A DNA stretch of 11,754 bases from Candidatus Latescibacteria bacterium 4484_181 (GCA_002049985.1 MVCY01000009.1:1-11754), one strand, 5' to 3'. Shown: positions 1 to 7,060, counted from the first letter of the stretch. Notes: a model not told the origin generated them from the letters alone. Numbers and translations: made by a program.

Positions 1-269
1 CATTAGATAAGCCCGGATAACGAGCAGAGTGGGAGAGGTAAGAAACAAGTATAAAGGGTAAAGGATAAAGTAAAAAGTAGGGATGGCAGAGGCGGGAGAA
101 AAAACCTTCCTACTCCCCACTTCTTCCTTTGGGAGGCCCCCCAGGGTGCGATATGAAGCCGTAGCTGGGTAACTGCCAAGAATAAACAGGTTGATTGCCA
201 AGTTCAGCAAAACAGTTGCCCGAAGTTGCCGCTTTGGCGACCAATAACGAAATTAGAGGCATTTTGGAG
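1..269. other. Non-coding stretch before the first gene
   Basis: I see no convincing gene here. The first 80 bases are purine-rich with irregular repeats of a GGTAAAG/GATAAAG/GTAAAAAG kind. An imperfect inverted repeat pairs 68-83 with 107-122, with a six-base core AGTAGG (76-81)/CCTACT (109-114). A C-rich and then GGGAGGCCCCCC-like stretch follows at about 114-145. No clear sigma-70 promoter stands out, so the first gene may be transcribed from beyond the left edge. In-frame codons between 195 and 269 could extend the first gene from a TTG, but I judged that less likely. Confidence 0.4.
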
Positions 270-1172
270 ATGGCCGAGAAGATCCTGAGCAAAGACAGAC
301 TAGAAGAGTTTCTGAGTCGGTTGATCGAGGACTATCAGGTATTCGCTCCGGTAGAGAAAGACGGGAATCTGCTCTTCTCTCGGTTTGAAGAAAGCCCTGA
401 GGAGGCCGAGAGGGTGATATTCGGTATGCGTCCCTGTGATGCCCGAAGCTTGACCCTGCTGGATATGGTTTTCAATTCCGACAAGTTCCAGGACCCATAT
501 TTTATCACCAGGAGAGAGAAGACCACCGTAATCTCCATTGCCTGTACTCATCCCCAAATCACCTGCTTCTGCACTTCCTTCGGTATCACTCCTGCCTCAG
601 AAGAAGGTTCAGATATTCTGCTGTTTGACCTGGATGAAACCTATCTGATTAGGCCTATCACTCAAAAAGGGCAGAAGCTTATAGAAAACCTGAAGGTACT
701 GTTGACCGACGCCCAGCAGTCCGATCTGAGGAAAAGAGACGCGCTGGTCAAACTGGCGATCTCTAGGGTAAAATCGGAAGTTCCAATCGAAGGGCTGAAG
801 GAAAAATTGGACGGTATGTTCGACTCTCCGTTCTGGGAGAAAGTCCATCTTAAGTGCCTCGGGTGTGGCATATGTACTTACCTCTGCCCCACCTGCCACT
901 GCTTTGATATCGCTGACGAGGCGGTGGACTCAGAGGGCAAAAGAGTCAGAAATTGGGACTCCTGTATGTATCCCAAGTTCACACTACAGGCATCAGGATT
1001 GAACCCGCGTCTTTCAAACAAAGAGAGATTGAGACAGAGGATAATGCACAAATTCAACTACTCTGTGGCAAACTATGGGCAGGCCTTCTGCGTGGGCTGC
1101 GGAAGATGTGTCCGCAACTGTCCCGTCAATCTTGATATTCGGGAGATCATAAAGCAGATAAGTGAGGAGTAA
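270..1172 (+). CDS. 4Fe-4S dicluster electron-transfer protein, HydB/AsrA-like
   Basis: This 300-residue protein resembles the beta subunit of sulfhydrogenases and subunit A of anaerobic sulfite reductase, which pass electrons between a flavoprotein and a catalytic partner in the cytoplasm. Two ferredoxin-type motifs are visible: C196-x2-C199-x2-C202-x3-C206-P, followed by extra cysteines at 209 and 211, and C274-x2-C277-x2-C280-x3-C284-P. Each should bind one [4Fe-4S] cluster. The N-terminal half has the family-like FGMRPCDARSL segment (51-61) and a CTHPQITCFC stretch. I chose ATG 270 because the protein then begins MAEKILSKDRLEEFL, as expected, with AGAGG at 255-259. A TTG at 195 would add 25 residues with no recognisable content. 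The flavoprotein gene follows 21 bases later. No hydrogenase or sulfite reductase catalytic subunit lies in the window, so the partner is unknown; an HdrA-type protein is possible. The family call is firm and the substrate is not. Confidence 0.85.
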   Translation: MAEKILSKDRLEEFLSRLIEDYQVFAPVEKDGNLLFSRFEESPEEAERVIFGMRPCDARSLTLLDMVFNSDKFQDPYFITRREKTTVISIACTHPQITCFCTSFGITPASEEGSDILLFDLDETYLIRPITQKGQKLIENLKVLLTDAQQSDLRKRDALVKLAISRVKSEVPIEGLKEKLDGMFDSPFWEKVHLKCLGCGICTYLCPTCHCFDIADEAVDSEGKRVRNWDSCMYPKFTLQASGLNPRLSNKERLRQRIMHKFNYSVANYGQAFCVGCGRCVRNCPVNLDIREIIKQISEE

Positions 1173-1193
1173 AGGGTGTGGAGAGGTTCTTCG

Positions 1194-2039
1194 ATGATGA
1201 ATCCATATGAACCCCATCTGGCCAGAATTACCAGAATAATAGATGAGAACGAGGCAAAGGACATAAAGACCTTTGAGGTCGTTTTCTGTGATGCCCAAGA
1301 GGCAGAGAGTTTCGACTTTGTTTGCGGCCAGTTTGCTCAGGTTTCCGTCTTCGGGGCTGGCGAAGCCCCATTTGGCATCGCCTCATCGCCCACCGACCGA
1401 GGATTCCTCCAGTTCACTGTCAAGCGCTATCCCACTGGAACAGTCACTACTGCCTTGCACAATTGCCAGGAAGACGGTCTGATCGGAGTGAGAGGCCCTT
1501 ATGGCAATGGTTACCCTATACAGCTCTTAGAAGGGAGCAATATGGTGATCGTCGGAGGAGGGTTTGCCTTCACCACCCTCAGGTCTCTGATCAATTATAT
1601 TCTCCATCCGGAGAATAGGGAGCATTTCGGAGAGCTCACCGTGCTCTCTGCTGCTCGCAATTCCGGAGAGATGATATACAAGTATGAACTGAGGAGATGG
1701 GCAGAAAGGAACGACATTCGCCTGATTCTCACCATTGACAAAAAGGAGGAGGGATGGGAGGGCGAAGTGGGATTTGCCGCCTCGGTGCTGAAACAGGCGG
1801 CTCCTTCTTCAGACAACGCTGTGGCAGTGGTCTGTGGCCCTGCAATTATGATAAAGACCTGTATCTCTGTTTTACTCGAACTGGGATTTGCGCCCGAGCG
1901 GATACTCACCTCATTAGAAATGAAGATGAAATGCGGCATCGGTATGTGCGGCAGATGTAACATCGGGGACAAGTATGTCTGCCGAGACGGCCCAGTCTTC
2001 ACCTACCAGCAACTTCAAGAAATGCCTGAGGAGTATTGA
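1194..2039 (+). CDS. FAD/NAD(P)-binding oxidoreductase, HydG/AsrB-like
   Basis: This 281-residue cytoplasmic flavoprotein belongs to the ferredoxin-NADP reductase superfamily branch that includes sulfhydrogenase gamma and anaerobic sulfite reductase B. The FAD-binding barrel comes first, with GQFAQVSVFG near 45-54 and APFGIASSP near 58-66. The nucleotide-binding half follows, with VGGGFAFTTLRSLI at 120-133 and the CGPAIMIKT segment at 214-222. The C-terminus carries a [2Fe-2S] motif: C247-x4-C252-x2-C255-x7-C263. It probably moves electrons between NAD(P)H and the neighbouring 4Fe-4S protein. I chose ATG 1194 because GGAGAGG lies at 1180-1186, seven bases upstream; a GTG at 1176 would start before that site. 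A second ATG follows directly at 1197. GGFAFTT replaces the more usual GGIGLAP, which I take to be a subfamily trait rather than damage. Confidence 0.87.
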   Translation: MMNPYEPHLARITRIIDENEAKDIKTFEVVFCDAQEAESFDFVCGQFAQVSVFGAGEAPFGIASSPTDRGFLQFTVKRYPTGTVTTALHNCQEDGLIGVRGPYGNGYPIQLLEGSNMVIVGGGFAFTTLRSLINYILHPENREHFGELTVLSAARNSGEMIYKYELRRWAERNDIRLILTIDKKEEGWEGEVGFAASVLKQAAPSSDNAVAVVCGPAIMIKTCISVLLELGFAPERILTSLEMKMKCGIGMCGRCNIGDKYVCRDGPVFTYQQLQEMPEEY

Positions 2040-2086
2040 CCAAGCAAATCGACAATGTAAACAGATAACAGAAGTGCAGAAGGTGA

Positions 2087-2111
2087 CCTTTTAACAGAAT
2101 CTGCTAAAAGG
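2087..2111 (+). promoter_or_regulatory. Hairpin in the spacer before pta
   Basis: The 113-base spacer between the flavoprotein gene and pta contains a tight inverted repeat. CCTTTTA (2087-2093) pairs with TAAAAGG (2105-2111), and inside it CAG (2095-2097) pairs with CTG (2101-2103) across one A-C mismatch, leaving a three-base loop. No T-run follows, so a simple intrinsic terminator is unlikely. It could be an RNA processing or stability element that separates the redox pair from pta-ackA, or a DNA operator. Role unproven. Confidence 0.45.
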
Positions 2112-2138
2112 CTGCCCCTACACTGACGCCAGTGACAG

Positions 2139-2144
2139 AAAGGA
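2139..2144 (+). promoter_or_regulatory. Ribosome binding site of pta
   Basis: AAAGGA lies eight bases before ATG 2153 and sets that codon as the start of pta. The in-frame GTG at 2132 lies upstream of this site and would add only seven residues. Confidence 0.7.
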
Positions 2145-2152
2145 TAGAAGCG

Positions 2153-3154
2153 ATGGAACAGATAATAGAAAAGGCCCGAAAGAATCCTTTAAGGATCGTT
2201 TTCCCTGAGGCTGAAGATGAGCGGATACTGAAGGCTGTATCTCCCTTAAGGGAAAAGAGAATAGCTTATCCTGTATTGTTAGCCGATGAAGATAAGATTA
2301 TCTCCAGGGCTAAGCAGCTCGGGGTAGATTTGAAGGGCGTGGAGATAGTGAATCCCAACCATGACCCCAATAAAGATGAGTATGTGGAGCTTCTCTACAG
2401 GCGCCTGGTCAAAAAGGGGATAACAAGAGAACAAGCGGAAGAGCGAATTCTCGGTTCTTTATCTTATTATGCTGGGGCGATGGTAAGAACAGGAAGAGCC
2501 GCAGGGGCGGTCTCTGGTGCTACCCACCCCAGCAGTGATACCATCAGAGCTGCCCTCTATACCATTGGTCCCCAGGAGGGAATCGAGACAATCTCCTCTT
2601 TTTTTGTTATGAAACTGCCTGACTGTCCTTACGCAGACCGGGGATACTTAGTCTATGCCGACTGTGGTGTGGTAGTAGATCCCACATCAGAACAGTTGGC
2701 CGAGATCACTATTTGTACGGCTAAATCGGCTATCCAGTTGTTGGGTTTGACTCCCCGAGTGGCGCTTTTGTCTTTCTCCACCTACGGCAGTGTTGTTCAC
2801 CCATTGGTGGATAAGGTGAAAAAGGCCGCCGAAATCGCCCGGCAGCGCTGCCCTGATATCCTAATTGACGGAGAACTTCAGGTAGACGCAGCCTTAGTGC
2901 CTGAAGTGGCCCAGAGAAAATGTCCCGCTTCACCCGTGAAGGGGAAAGCGAATGTTTTGATCTTCCCAAACTTGAATGCTGGGAACATCGCCTATAAACT
3001 TACCCAGAGATTAGCTGGGGCCTCTGCCTATGGACCCGTGCTTCAGGGATTGAGATATCCCTACAACGATCTTTCCAGAGGCTGCAGTGTGGAGGATGTA
3101 ATAGGTGTTACCGCGATAACCGCAGTTCAAGCACAACAGGGGGAGAACAGGTGA
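2153..3154 (+). CDS. pta: Phosphate acetyltransferase
   Basis: This enzyme interconverts acetyl-CoA plus phosphate and acetyl phosphate plus CoA in the cytoplasm, the first step of acetate formation (or the last of acetate activation). The protein has 333 residues, the usual length of the short bacterial form without an N-terminal regulatory DRTGG region. It opens with MEQIIEKARKNPLRIVFPEA, which is typical of the family. Further hallmarks are SGATHPSSDTIRAAL, LLSFSTYGSVVHP (family often FSTKGSA), DGELQVDAALV, a KANVLIFPNLNAGNI segment and, near the end, NDLSRGCSVEDV. The start is fixed by AAAGGA upstream. Its last four bases overlap the ackA start (GTGA, 3151-3154), so the two are very likely translationally coupled. 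A phosphate butyryltransferase is a related alternative, but the ackA neighbour and the motif set favour acetyl transfer. Confidence 0.95.
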   Translation: MEQIIEKARKNPLRIVFPEAEDERILKAVSPLREKRIAYPVLLADEDKIISRAKQLGVDLKGVEIVNPNHDPNKDEYVELLYRRLVKKGITREQAEERILGSLSYYAGAMVRTGRAAGAVSGATHPSSDTIRAALYTIGPQEGIETISSFFVMKLPDCPYADRGYLVYADCGVVVDPTSEQLAEITICTAKSAIQLLGLTPRVALLSFSTYGSVVHPLVDKVKKAAEIARQRCPDILIDGELQVDAALVPEVAQRKCPASPVKGKANVLIFPNLNAGNIAYKLTQRLAGASAYGPVLQGLRYPYNDLSRGCSVEDVIGVTAITAVQAQQGENR

Positions 3155-4365
3155 AGATATTGGTGATTAACTCCGGCAGCTCTTCTATAAAGTACCAACT
3201 GTTTTCGATGCCTCAGGAGAAGATATTGGCCAGAGGGTTACTGGAGAGAATAGGTCTGTCCTGCTCGGTGCTACACCACAGCAGAGAAGGAAACTCTGAA
3301 TTGGAAATCTCAAAGCAGATAAGGAACCACCACCAGGGATTAAAAGTAGTCCTGGAGGTTCTCTCACATCCTGAGTACGGTGCTGTTGAGGATATAGATG
3401 AGATAGACGCCGTCGGCCACCGAGTAGTCCATGGCGGTGAGAAGTACACTGCCTCTTGTTTGGTGGACGACGATCTGGTCTCCACAGTTAGAGAATTTTG
3501 TGAACTGGCGCCTCTCCACAATCCCCACAATCTGGCAGGTATAGAGGCCTGTCAAAAATTACTTCCCTCTGTCCCTCAGGTAGCGGTTTTTGACACCGCC
3601 TTTCATCAGAGCATTGCAGATCACGCCTATCTTTATGCTATTCCTTATCTTTACTATGAAAAGTATCGGGTGAGAAGATACGGTTTTCACGGCACTTCTC
3701 ATCGCTATGTAGCGCTGCGGGCAGCCCAGATATTGGGACAGCCATTAACGGACCTAAGGGTAATCACTTGCCATCTGGGCAACGGCTGCAGTATCACCGC
3801 AGTGAAGGGGGGGAAATCAGTGGAGACCTCTATGGGGTTTACCCCTCTGGAAGGTTTAGTGATGGGAACCCGCAGCGGCGACCTCGACCCTGCCGTAGCG
3901 TTTTACCTGATGGAGAAGCTGGGGCTGTCTGCCTCCCAGATGAAGCAGATACTGAACAAAAAGAGCGGCCTTCTGGGAGTTTCTGAGGTAAGCAACGATA
4001 TGCGAGACATCTGGAAGGCAAAGGAAGCCGGCAACCCCAGGGCAGATCTGAGCCTGAGGATCTTCTGGCACCGGTTGAAGAAATACATCGGGGCTTATGC
4101 CGCAGTTATGAATGGCTTAGATGCTTTGATCTTCACTGCTGGTATTGGAGAGAACGACTGTCAGACTCGTGAAAAGGTCTGTCAGGGGATGGATTATCTG
4201 GGTATAGAGATAGACAAGGACAGGAACGCTGCCATACAGGGAGAGGAAGCTGTGATCTCCACTGATTCCTCCAGGGTAAAGGTCCTCGTGGTCCCTACCA
4301 ACGAGGAGCTGATGATTGCCCAGGACACCTACCAGATAGCAAAAGGAAAAACTGAAGGACAATAG
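3151..4365 (+). CDS. ackA: Acetate kinase
   Basis: Acetate kinase transfers phosphate from acetyl phosphate to ADP, giving acetate and ATP by substrate-level phosphorylation in the cytoplasm; the reaction is reversible. The protein has 404 residues, normal for the family. It begins KILVINSGSSSIKYQLF, the phosphate-binding start of the ASKHA fold. VGHRVVHGGEKY, FDTAFHQSI, YGFHGTSHRYV, HLGNGCSI with its following glycine-rich loop, the GTRSGDLDP segment, FTAGIGEND and the terminal TNEELMIAQDT are all intact, so the catalytic Asn, Arg, His, Asp and Glu positions appear present. It starts on a GTG that overlaps the pta stop by four bases. The leuD-like gene follows its TAG by two bases. Nothing suggests loss of function. 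Confidence 0.96.
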   Translation: MKILVINSGSSSIKYQLFSMPQEKILARGLLERIGLSCSVLHHSREGNSELEISKQIRNHHQGLKVVLEVLSHPEYGAVEDIDEIDAVGHRVVHGGEKYTASCLVDDDLVSTVREFCELAPLHNPHNLAGIEACQKLLPSVPQVAVFDTAFHQSIADHAYLYAIPYLYYEKYRVRRYGFHGTSHRYVALRAAQILGQPLTDLRVITCHLGNGCSITAVKGGKSVETSMGFTPLEGLVMGTRSGDLDPAVAFYLMEKLGLSASQMKQILNKKSGLLGVSEVSNDMRDIWKAKEAGNPRADLSLRIFWHRLKKYIGAYAAVMNGLDALIFTAGIGENDCQTREKVCQGMDYLGIEIDKDRNAAIQGEEAVISTDSSRVKVLVVPTNEELMIAQDTYQIAKGKTEGQ

Positions 4366-4367
4366 TG

Positions 4368-4868
4368 ATGATTCTTAAAGGGAAGGCATGGAAATTCGGC
4401 GATGGGATAAGCACTGACCTTATATGTCCAGGCAGATATTTTCACCTTCGCTCCAACCTGCCTGAACTGGCGCACCACCTATTGGAGGATGTAGACCCGC
4501 AGTTTGCCCGAATGGTCAACAGGGGGGATTTTATAGTAGCCGGTGAGAATTTCGGCCTGGGCTCAAGCAGGGAACATGCGCCGCGAATCATAAAGGTGGC
4601 AGGTGTAGGGGCTGTGCTGGCGAAATCCTTCGCCAGGATATTCTACCGCAACGCCATAAACATCGGATTGCCAGCCTTAGAGTGTAACACCGACAACATA
4701 GCCGCCGGAGATCTTGTGGAAGTGAACCTTTCTGAGGGAGTGATTCTCAACCGGACCAAAGGATTGGAGCTTAAGGCCAGACCACTTCCCCCGGTGATGC
4801 TGAAAATCCTCTCCGACGGTGGGCTGGTGGCTCACATCCAGAAATACGGAGATTTCAATTTGGAGTGA
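4368..4868 (+). CDS. leuD: 3-isopropylmalate dehydratase small subunit-like (LeuD/HacB family)
   Basis: This 166-residue protein is the swivel-domain small subunit of an aconitase-family hydro-lyase. Such subunits pair with a LeuC/HacA-type 4Fe-4S large subunit to isomerise 2-isopropylmalate (leucine), homocitrate or a related acid. Family signs are KGKAWKFGDGISTD at 4-17, GDFIVAGENFGLGSSREHAP at about 53-72, and a KSFARIFYRNAINIGLP stretch. Two positions differ from what I expect: the usual Cys in FGCGSSRE is Leu64, and the substrate loop after R23 reads YFHL, neither the YLVY nor the YLRT reported for methanogen isopropylmalate and homoaconitase subunits. ATG 4368 follows AAGGA (4355-4359) by eight bases; a GTG at 4365 overlapping the ackA stop is also possible. 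The large subunit is not in this window. Family sure, substrate unsure, so treat the symbol as provisional. Confidence 0.82.
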   Translation: MILKGKAWKFGDGISTDLICPGRYFHLRSNLPELAHHLLEDVDPQFARMVNRGDFIVAGENFGLGSSREHAPRIIKVAGVGAVLAKSFARIFYRNAINIGLPALECNTDNIAAGDLVEVNLSEGVILNRTKGLELKARPLPPVMLKILSDGGLVAHIQKYGDFNLE

Positions 4869-4926
4869 ACGCCAGTGCTATTGATGGCCTTTCATTCTTG
4901 TCTGTCAGATGTAGTCCCCGAGCGCA

Positions 4927-4944
4927 GTCAAACCGCAATTTGAC
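4927..4944. repeat. Small perfect inverted repeat
   Basis: GTCAAA (4927-4932) and TTTGAC (4939-4944) form a six-base stem with a six-base loop CCGCAA, at the left edge of the larger structured element in the convergent spacer. It may form part of that element. Confidence 0.5.
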
Positions 4945-5039
4945 CGCAGAGAACGCAAAGAAGGCGCAAAGATTGCCGAGGTATTTCTTAGCTTTGTGTC
5001 CTTTGCGCCCACTCTGCGAACTTTGCAGTTAGATTTTTC
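4931..5039 (+). terminator. Long imperfect inverted repeat between convergent genes, probable terminator
   Basis: The left arm (about 4931-4971) reads as short direct repeats of CGCAGAG/CGCAAAG/GCGCAAAG spaced about ten bases apart. The right arm (about 4991-5030) is its imperfect reverse complement, with GCTTTGTGTCCTTTGCGCC and CTCTGCG. The two would fold into a long stem around a loop near 4972-4990. A T-run (AGATTTTTCTTG) follows the right arm at 5031-5042, so on the plus strand this can end the leuD operon; apbE converges from the other side. From memory, units of this GCAGAGAACGCAAAG type recur between genes in many environmental genomes, so it may also be a dispersed repeat. Confidence 0.55.
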
Positions 5040-5074
5040 TTGCCCCCAAAAATTTGATTAGGGATGCCATAATG

Positions 5075-6082
5075 TCAGAGCCCGGAGAGCTTGTCTTTCA
5101 TCCCCTGAGAGGCTACATATTCTAATCTGCCGTCTTTTTCAAAGAAGATCAGAGCCTCCACATCGTCCAGCCGTTCAACCAGCTCCATGCCTTTTTCCGG
5201 ACCGAGGACGAAGACCGCTGTAGCCAGGATGTCGGCATCTGTCGCCGTCCGTGTCCAGACGGTGGCGCTCACACATCCCCTGGCTGGATAGCCAGTATGG
5301 GGATCCAGGATGTGATGGTACCTTTTGCCATTCTTTATGAAGAATCTCTCGTAGTCACCCGAGGTGGCCACGGCCGACAGACCTATTTTCCCCACTCTAA
5401 TGAGCTTTTCCCTCTCTCGGGGATGGCGAATAGCGACCTGCCACTCTCCGCCGTAGGGTTTTTTGCCCCACAGGCGAACATCTCCCCCGGCATCCACCAG
5501 GCCGCTTTTAGCCCCTCTCTTCTTTAGGAACTCAACAGCACAATCCACCGCATAACCTTTGGCTGCCCCCCCCAAATCCAGCTTCATCTTTGGCTCCAGC
5601 AGCCGGACCCTTCCCGCCTCAAGCTGAATATTCTGATAGCCAACCAGAGTAAGTGCAGGGACAAGCTGCCCAGGCAGAGGGATGGTAGGGTTAGGTGAAT
5701 CAAATCTCCATAGCTCTTTTACAGGACCGACGGTAATATCAAATGCACCGCCTGAGAGTTCAGAGAAGTATTGGGACCTTTTAAGTACCCGTTCCATATC
5801 TGGCGTAATGGAAACCCACCCTTTCCCTGCCATCGAGTCGATAACGGCAACCTCACTGGTAGAAGAATAGCTATCCATCATCCGGTCGATGCGCTCCATC
5901 TCTTCGAAAGCCCCCCTAAGCAAATTCTGGGCAGTGGAACTATCCTTAGCACAAAGCTTAACTGTGACCACCGTGTCCATCATTGGACGCACCGCCTCCC
6001 AGAGGCGGACAGGACGATAAATCCTCCAGAAGGCAAAGGCAACAAGCAGTACAAGCAGAAGATAGGAGATGATCCTTTTCAT
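5075..6082 (-). CDS. apbE: FAD:protein FMN transferase (ApbE family)
   Basis: ApbE enzymes take FMN from FAD and attach it covalently to a Thr or Ser of target proteins outside the cytoplasmic membrane, for example NqrB/C and RnfG/D subunits and FMN-binding-domain proteins. The protein has 335 residues. Residues 4-19 form one hydrophobic segment; there is no lipobox cysteine, so it is probably anchored by an uncleaved helix rather than by lipid. Conserved elements are MMDTVVTV (34-41), GGAFDITVGPV (111-121), LDLGGAAKGYAVD (168-180), VDAGGDVRLWG (196-206), HHILDPHTGYPA (256-267) and TATDADILATAVFVLG (279-294), which includes the Mg-binding acidic positions. It starts two bases after the PAP2 gene's stop, in one operon with it. 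No flavinylation target is visible in the window. Confidence 0.93.
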   Translation of the reverse strand: MKRIISYLLLVLLVAFAFWRIYRPVRLWEAVRPMMDTVVTVKLCAKDSSTAQNLLRGAFEEMERIDRMMDSYSSTSEVAVIDSMAGKGWVSITPDMERVLKRSQYFSELSGGAFDITVGPVKELWRFDSPNPTIPLPGQLVPALTLVGYQNIQLEAGRVRLLEPKMKLDLGGAAKGYAVDCAVEFLKKRGAKSGLVDAGGDVRLWGKKPYGGEWQVAIRHPREREKLIRVGKIGLSAVATSGDYERFFIKNGKRYHHILDPHTGYPARGCVSATVWTRTATDADILATAVFVLGPEKGMELVERLDDVEALIFFEKDGRLEYVASQGMKDKLSGL

Positions 6083-6084
6083 AG

Positions 6085-6663
6085 TCAGAACTCGATGCTC
6101 AATATTTCATCCTTGAAATGAACGACCAGCCTTGAGCCGACATACCCCAACAGGGCGCCGGCAAGCACATCAGAGGGATAGTGTCTGCCCAGGTAGATTC
6201 TAGACAGACCGACAATTGAGGCTACTGCGTAAGAGAGCACGCGATATCGCGAATAACGGTTGGCCAGGATGGTAGCTATAGCAAAGCTTCCGGTGGCATG
6301 TCCGGAGGGGAAGGAGGAGTTGAAATTCGAGCAGGTCCCCTTAGGTCTTTTTCGGTTGACCGATACCTTAAGCGCTTTGGCAACTATCGCCGTGGCGGCC
6401 ATTGAGGCGAAGGCAAGCTTGGCTGTCTGCTTCTGGTAGTTGTTACCGTAAGTGGAGAACATCAGACAGAGGCAAAGTCCGCTCTCTGAACTGCCCAGAT
6501 GGGTCGCAGCTTTCATCACTACGTCCAGTGTCGGGGAACGGTAAGAGTCGTGCAACAGCTTGTATAGTTTTCCATCTATGCTTTCTGCGGGGATAGAGGT
6601 AGCGGATAAAAGCAGCCCCAAAAGGAGGAGGAACAAGACTGGAAGAAGAAATTTAGTCTTCAC
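6085..6663 (-). CDS. PAP2-family membrane phosphatase
   Basis: This is a type 2 phosphatidic acid phosphatase-like enzyme of 192 residues, expected in the membrane with its active site facing outward. It may act on phosphatidate, undecaprenyl pyrophosphate or another lipid phosphate. All three signature blocks are complete: K99-x6-R106-P107, P119-S-G-H122, and S154-R155-x5-H161-x3-D165. The N-terminus is strongly hydrophobic (5-20) and followed by SATSIPAES, which looks like a signal peptide or first membrane helix; further hydrophobic segments lie near 83-97, 124-134, 143-153 and 166-182. The start is GTG 6663, with AAGGG a few bases upstream. A Zn-ribbon gene ends 30 bases before it and apbE begins two bases after it, so the three are probably co-transcribed. 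The lipid substrate cannot be told from sequence. Confidence 0.88.
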   Translation of the reverse strand: MKTKFLLPVLFLLLLGLLLSATSIPAESIDGKLYKLLHDSYRSPTLDVVMKAATHLGSSESGLCLCLMFSTYGNNYQKQTAKLAFASMAATAIVAKALKVSVNRKRPKGTCSNFNSSFPSGHATGSFAIATILANRYSRYRVLSYAVASIVGLSRIYLGRHYPSDVLAGALLGYVGSRLVVHFKDEILSIEF

Positions 6664-6693
6664 CGGTTACCCTTATTTCGTCTTTTGTCGGTT

Positions 6694-7038
6694 TTAGTTA
6701 GAGGGAGAAGTTTTATGCCCGCAGTGACGGCAGGCTACCCAATCTGAGTCTAAAGGGCGGCCACAACTGGGACATTCGGCCTTAAGGGGGGTCTGACAAT
6801 AGGGACAGAGCTTAAAGTCCTTTCGGACAGGCCTCCCACAGTGGGGACATCTGAAAACAAAGAATACAAAGTTCCTGAAGGCAAACCTGAAATCAAACCA
6901 CTTAAAGGGTTCCTCTTCAAAACAAGAAGAGCAAAGGAATTTGCTGTTGACCACTGTTTGGCACTGCTGGCAGAAGGCCCGCCCACACCTGACACACATG
7001 CACACTGCCTCAGCATCCGGGTGATTAAAGCACTTCAC
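6694..7038 (-). CDS. Small multi-zinc-ribbon protein with Phe-rich linker
   Basis: This 114-residue protein is built from zinc-binding modules and has no catalytic domain that I recognise. Residues 3-39 form a B-box-like finger with C3-x2-H6, C15-x2-C18, C23-x2-C26 and C36-x2-C39. Residues 64-106 hold two ribbons with CPHCG, CPYCQ, CPSCG and CRHCG knuckles. Between them, residues 45-62 contain nine Phe and one Trp in eighteen, punctuated by Lys, Arg and Asp, so the stretch is aromatic but not a clean membrane helix. It starts on GTG 7038, giving MKCFNHPDAEAVC. It is the first gene of the set with the PAP2 phosphatase and apbE. Related B-box proteins often carry membrane helices after the finger; here the aromatic linker may replace them. 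Function unknown; protein-protein binding is the most likely role. Confidence 0.8.
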   Translation of the reverse strand: MKCFNHPDAEAVCMCVRCGRAFCQQCQTVVNSKFLCSSCFEEEPFKWFDFRFAFRNFVFFVFRCPHCGRPVRKDFKLCPYCQTPLKAECPSCGRPLDSDWVACRHCGHKTSPSN

Positions 7039-7060
7039 TTTAGCCCCAACCCCCTTTTGT

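Noticed and set aside
68..122. Imperfect inverted repeat in the left-end spacer
   Set aside because: Only a six-base core pairs well, with a four-base mismatch bubble in purine-rich sequence; it could arise by chance.
195..269. N-terminal extension of the 4Fe-4S protein from TTG 195
   Set aside because: It adds 25 residues without recognisable family content, and ATG 270 has AGAGG upstream and a typical first helix. It remains possible.
1534..1580. Loss of nucleotide binding in the flavoprotein because GGFAFTT replaces GGIGLAP
   Set aside because: I recall the same GGGFAFTTLR form in related flavoproteins, so it is probably a subfamily feature rather than a defect.
1595..2002. 135-codon open frame opposite the flavoprotein gene
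   Set aside because: It is antisense to a gene with clear FAD, NAD and [2Fe-2S] motifs, and its peptide is low-complexity and Ser-rich with no domain.
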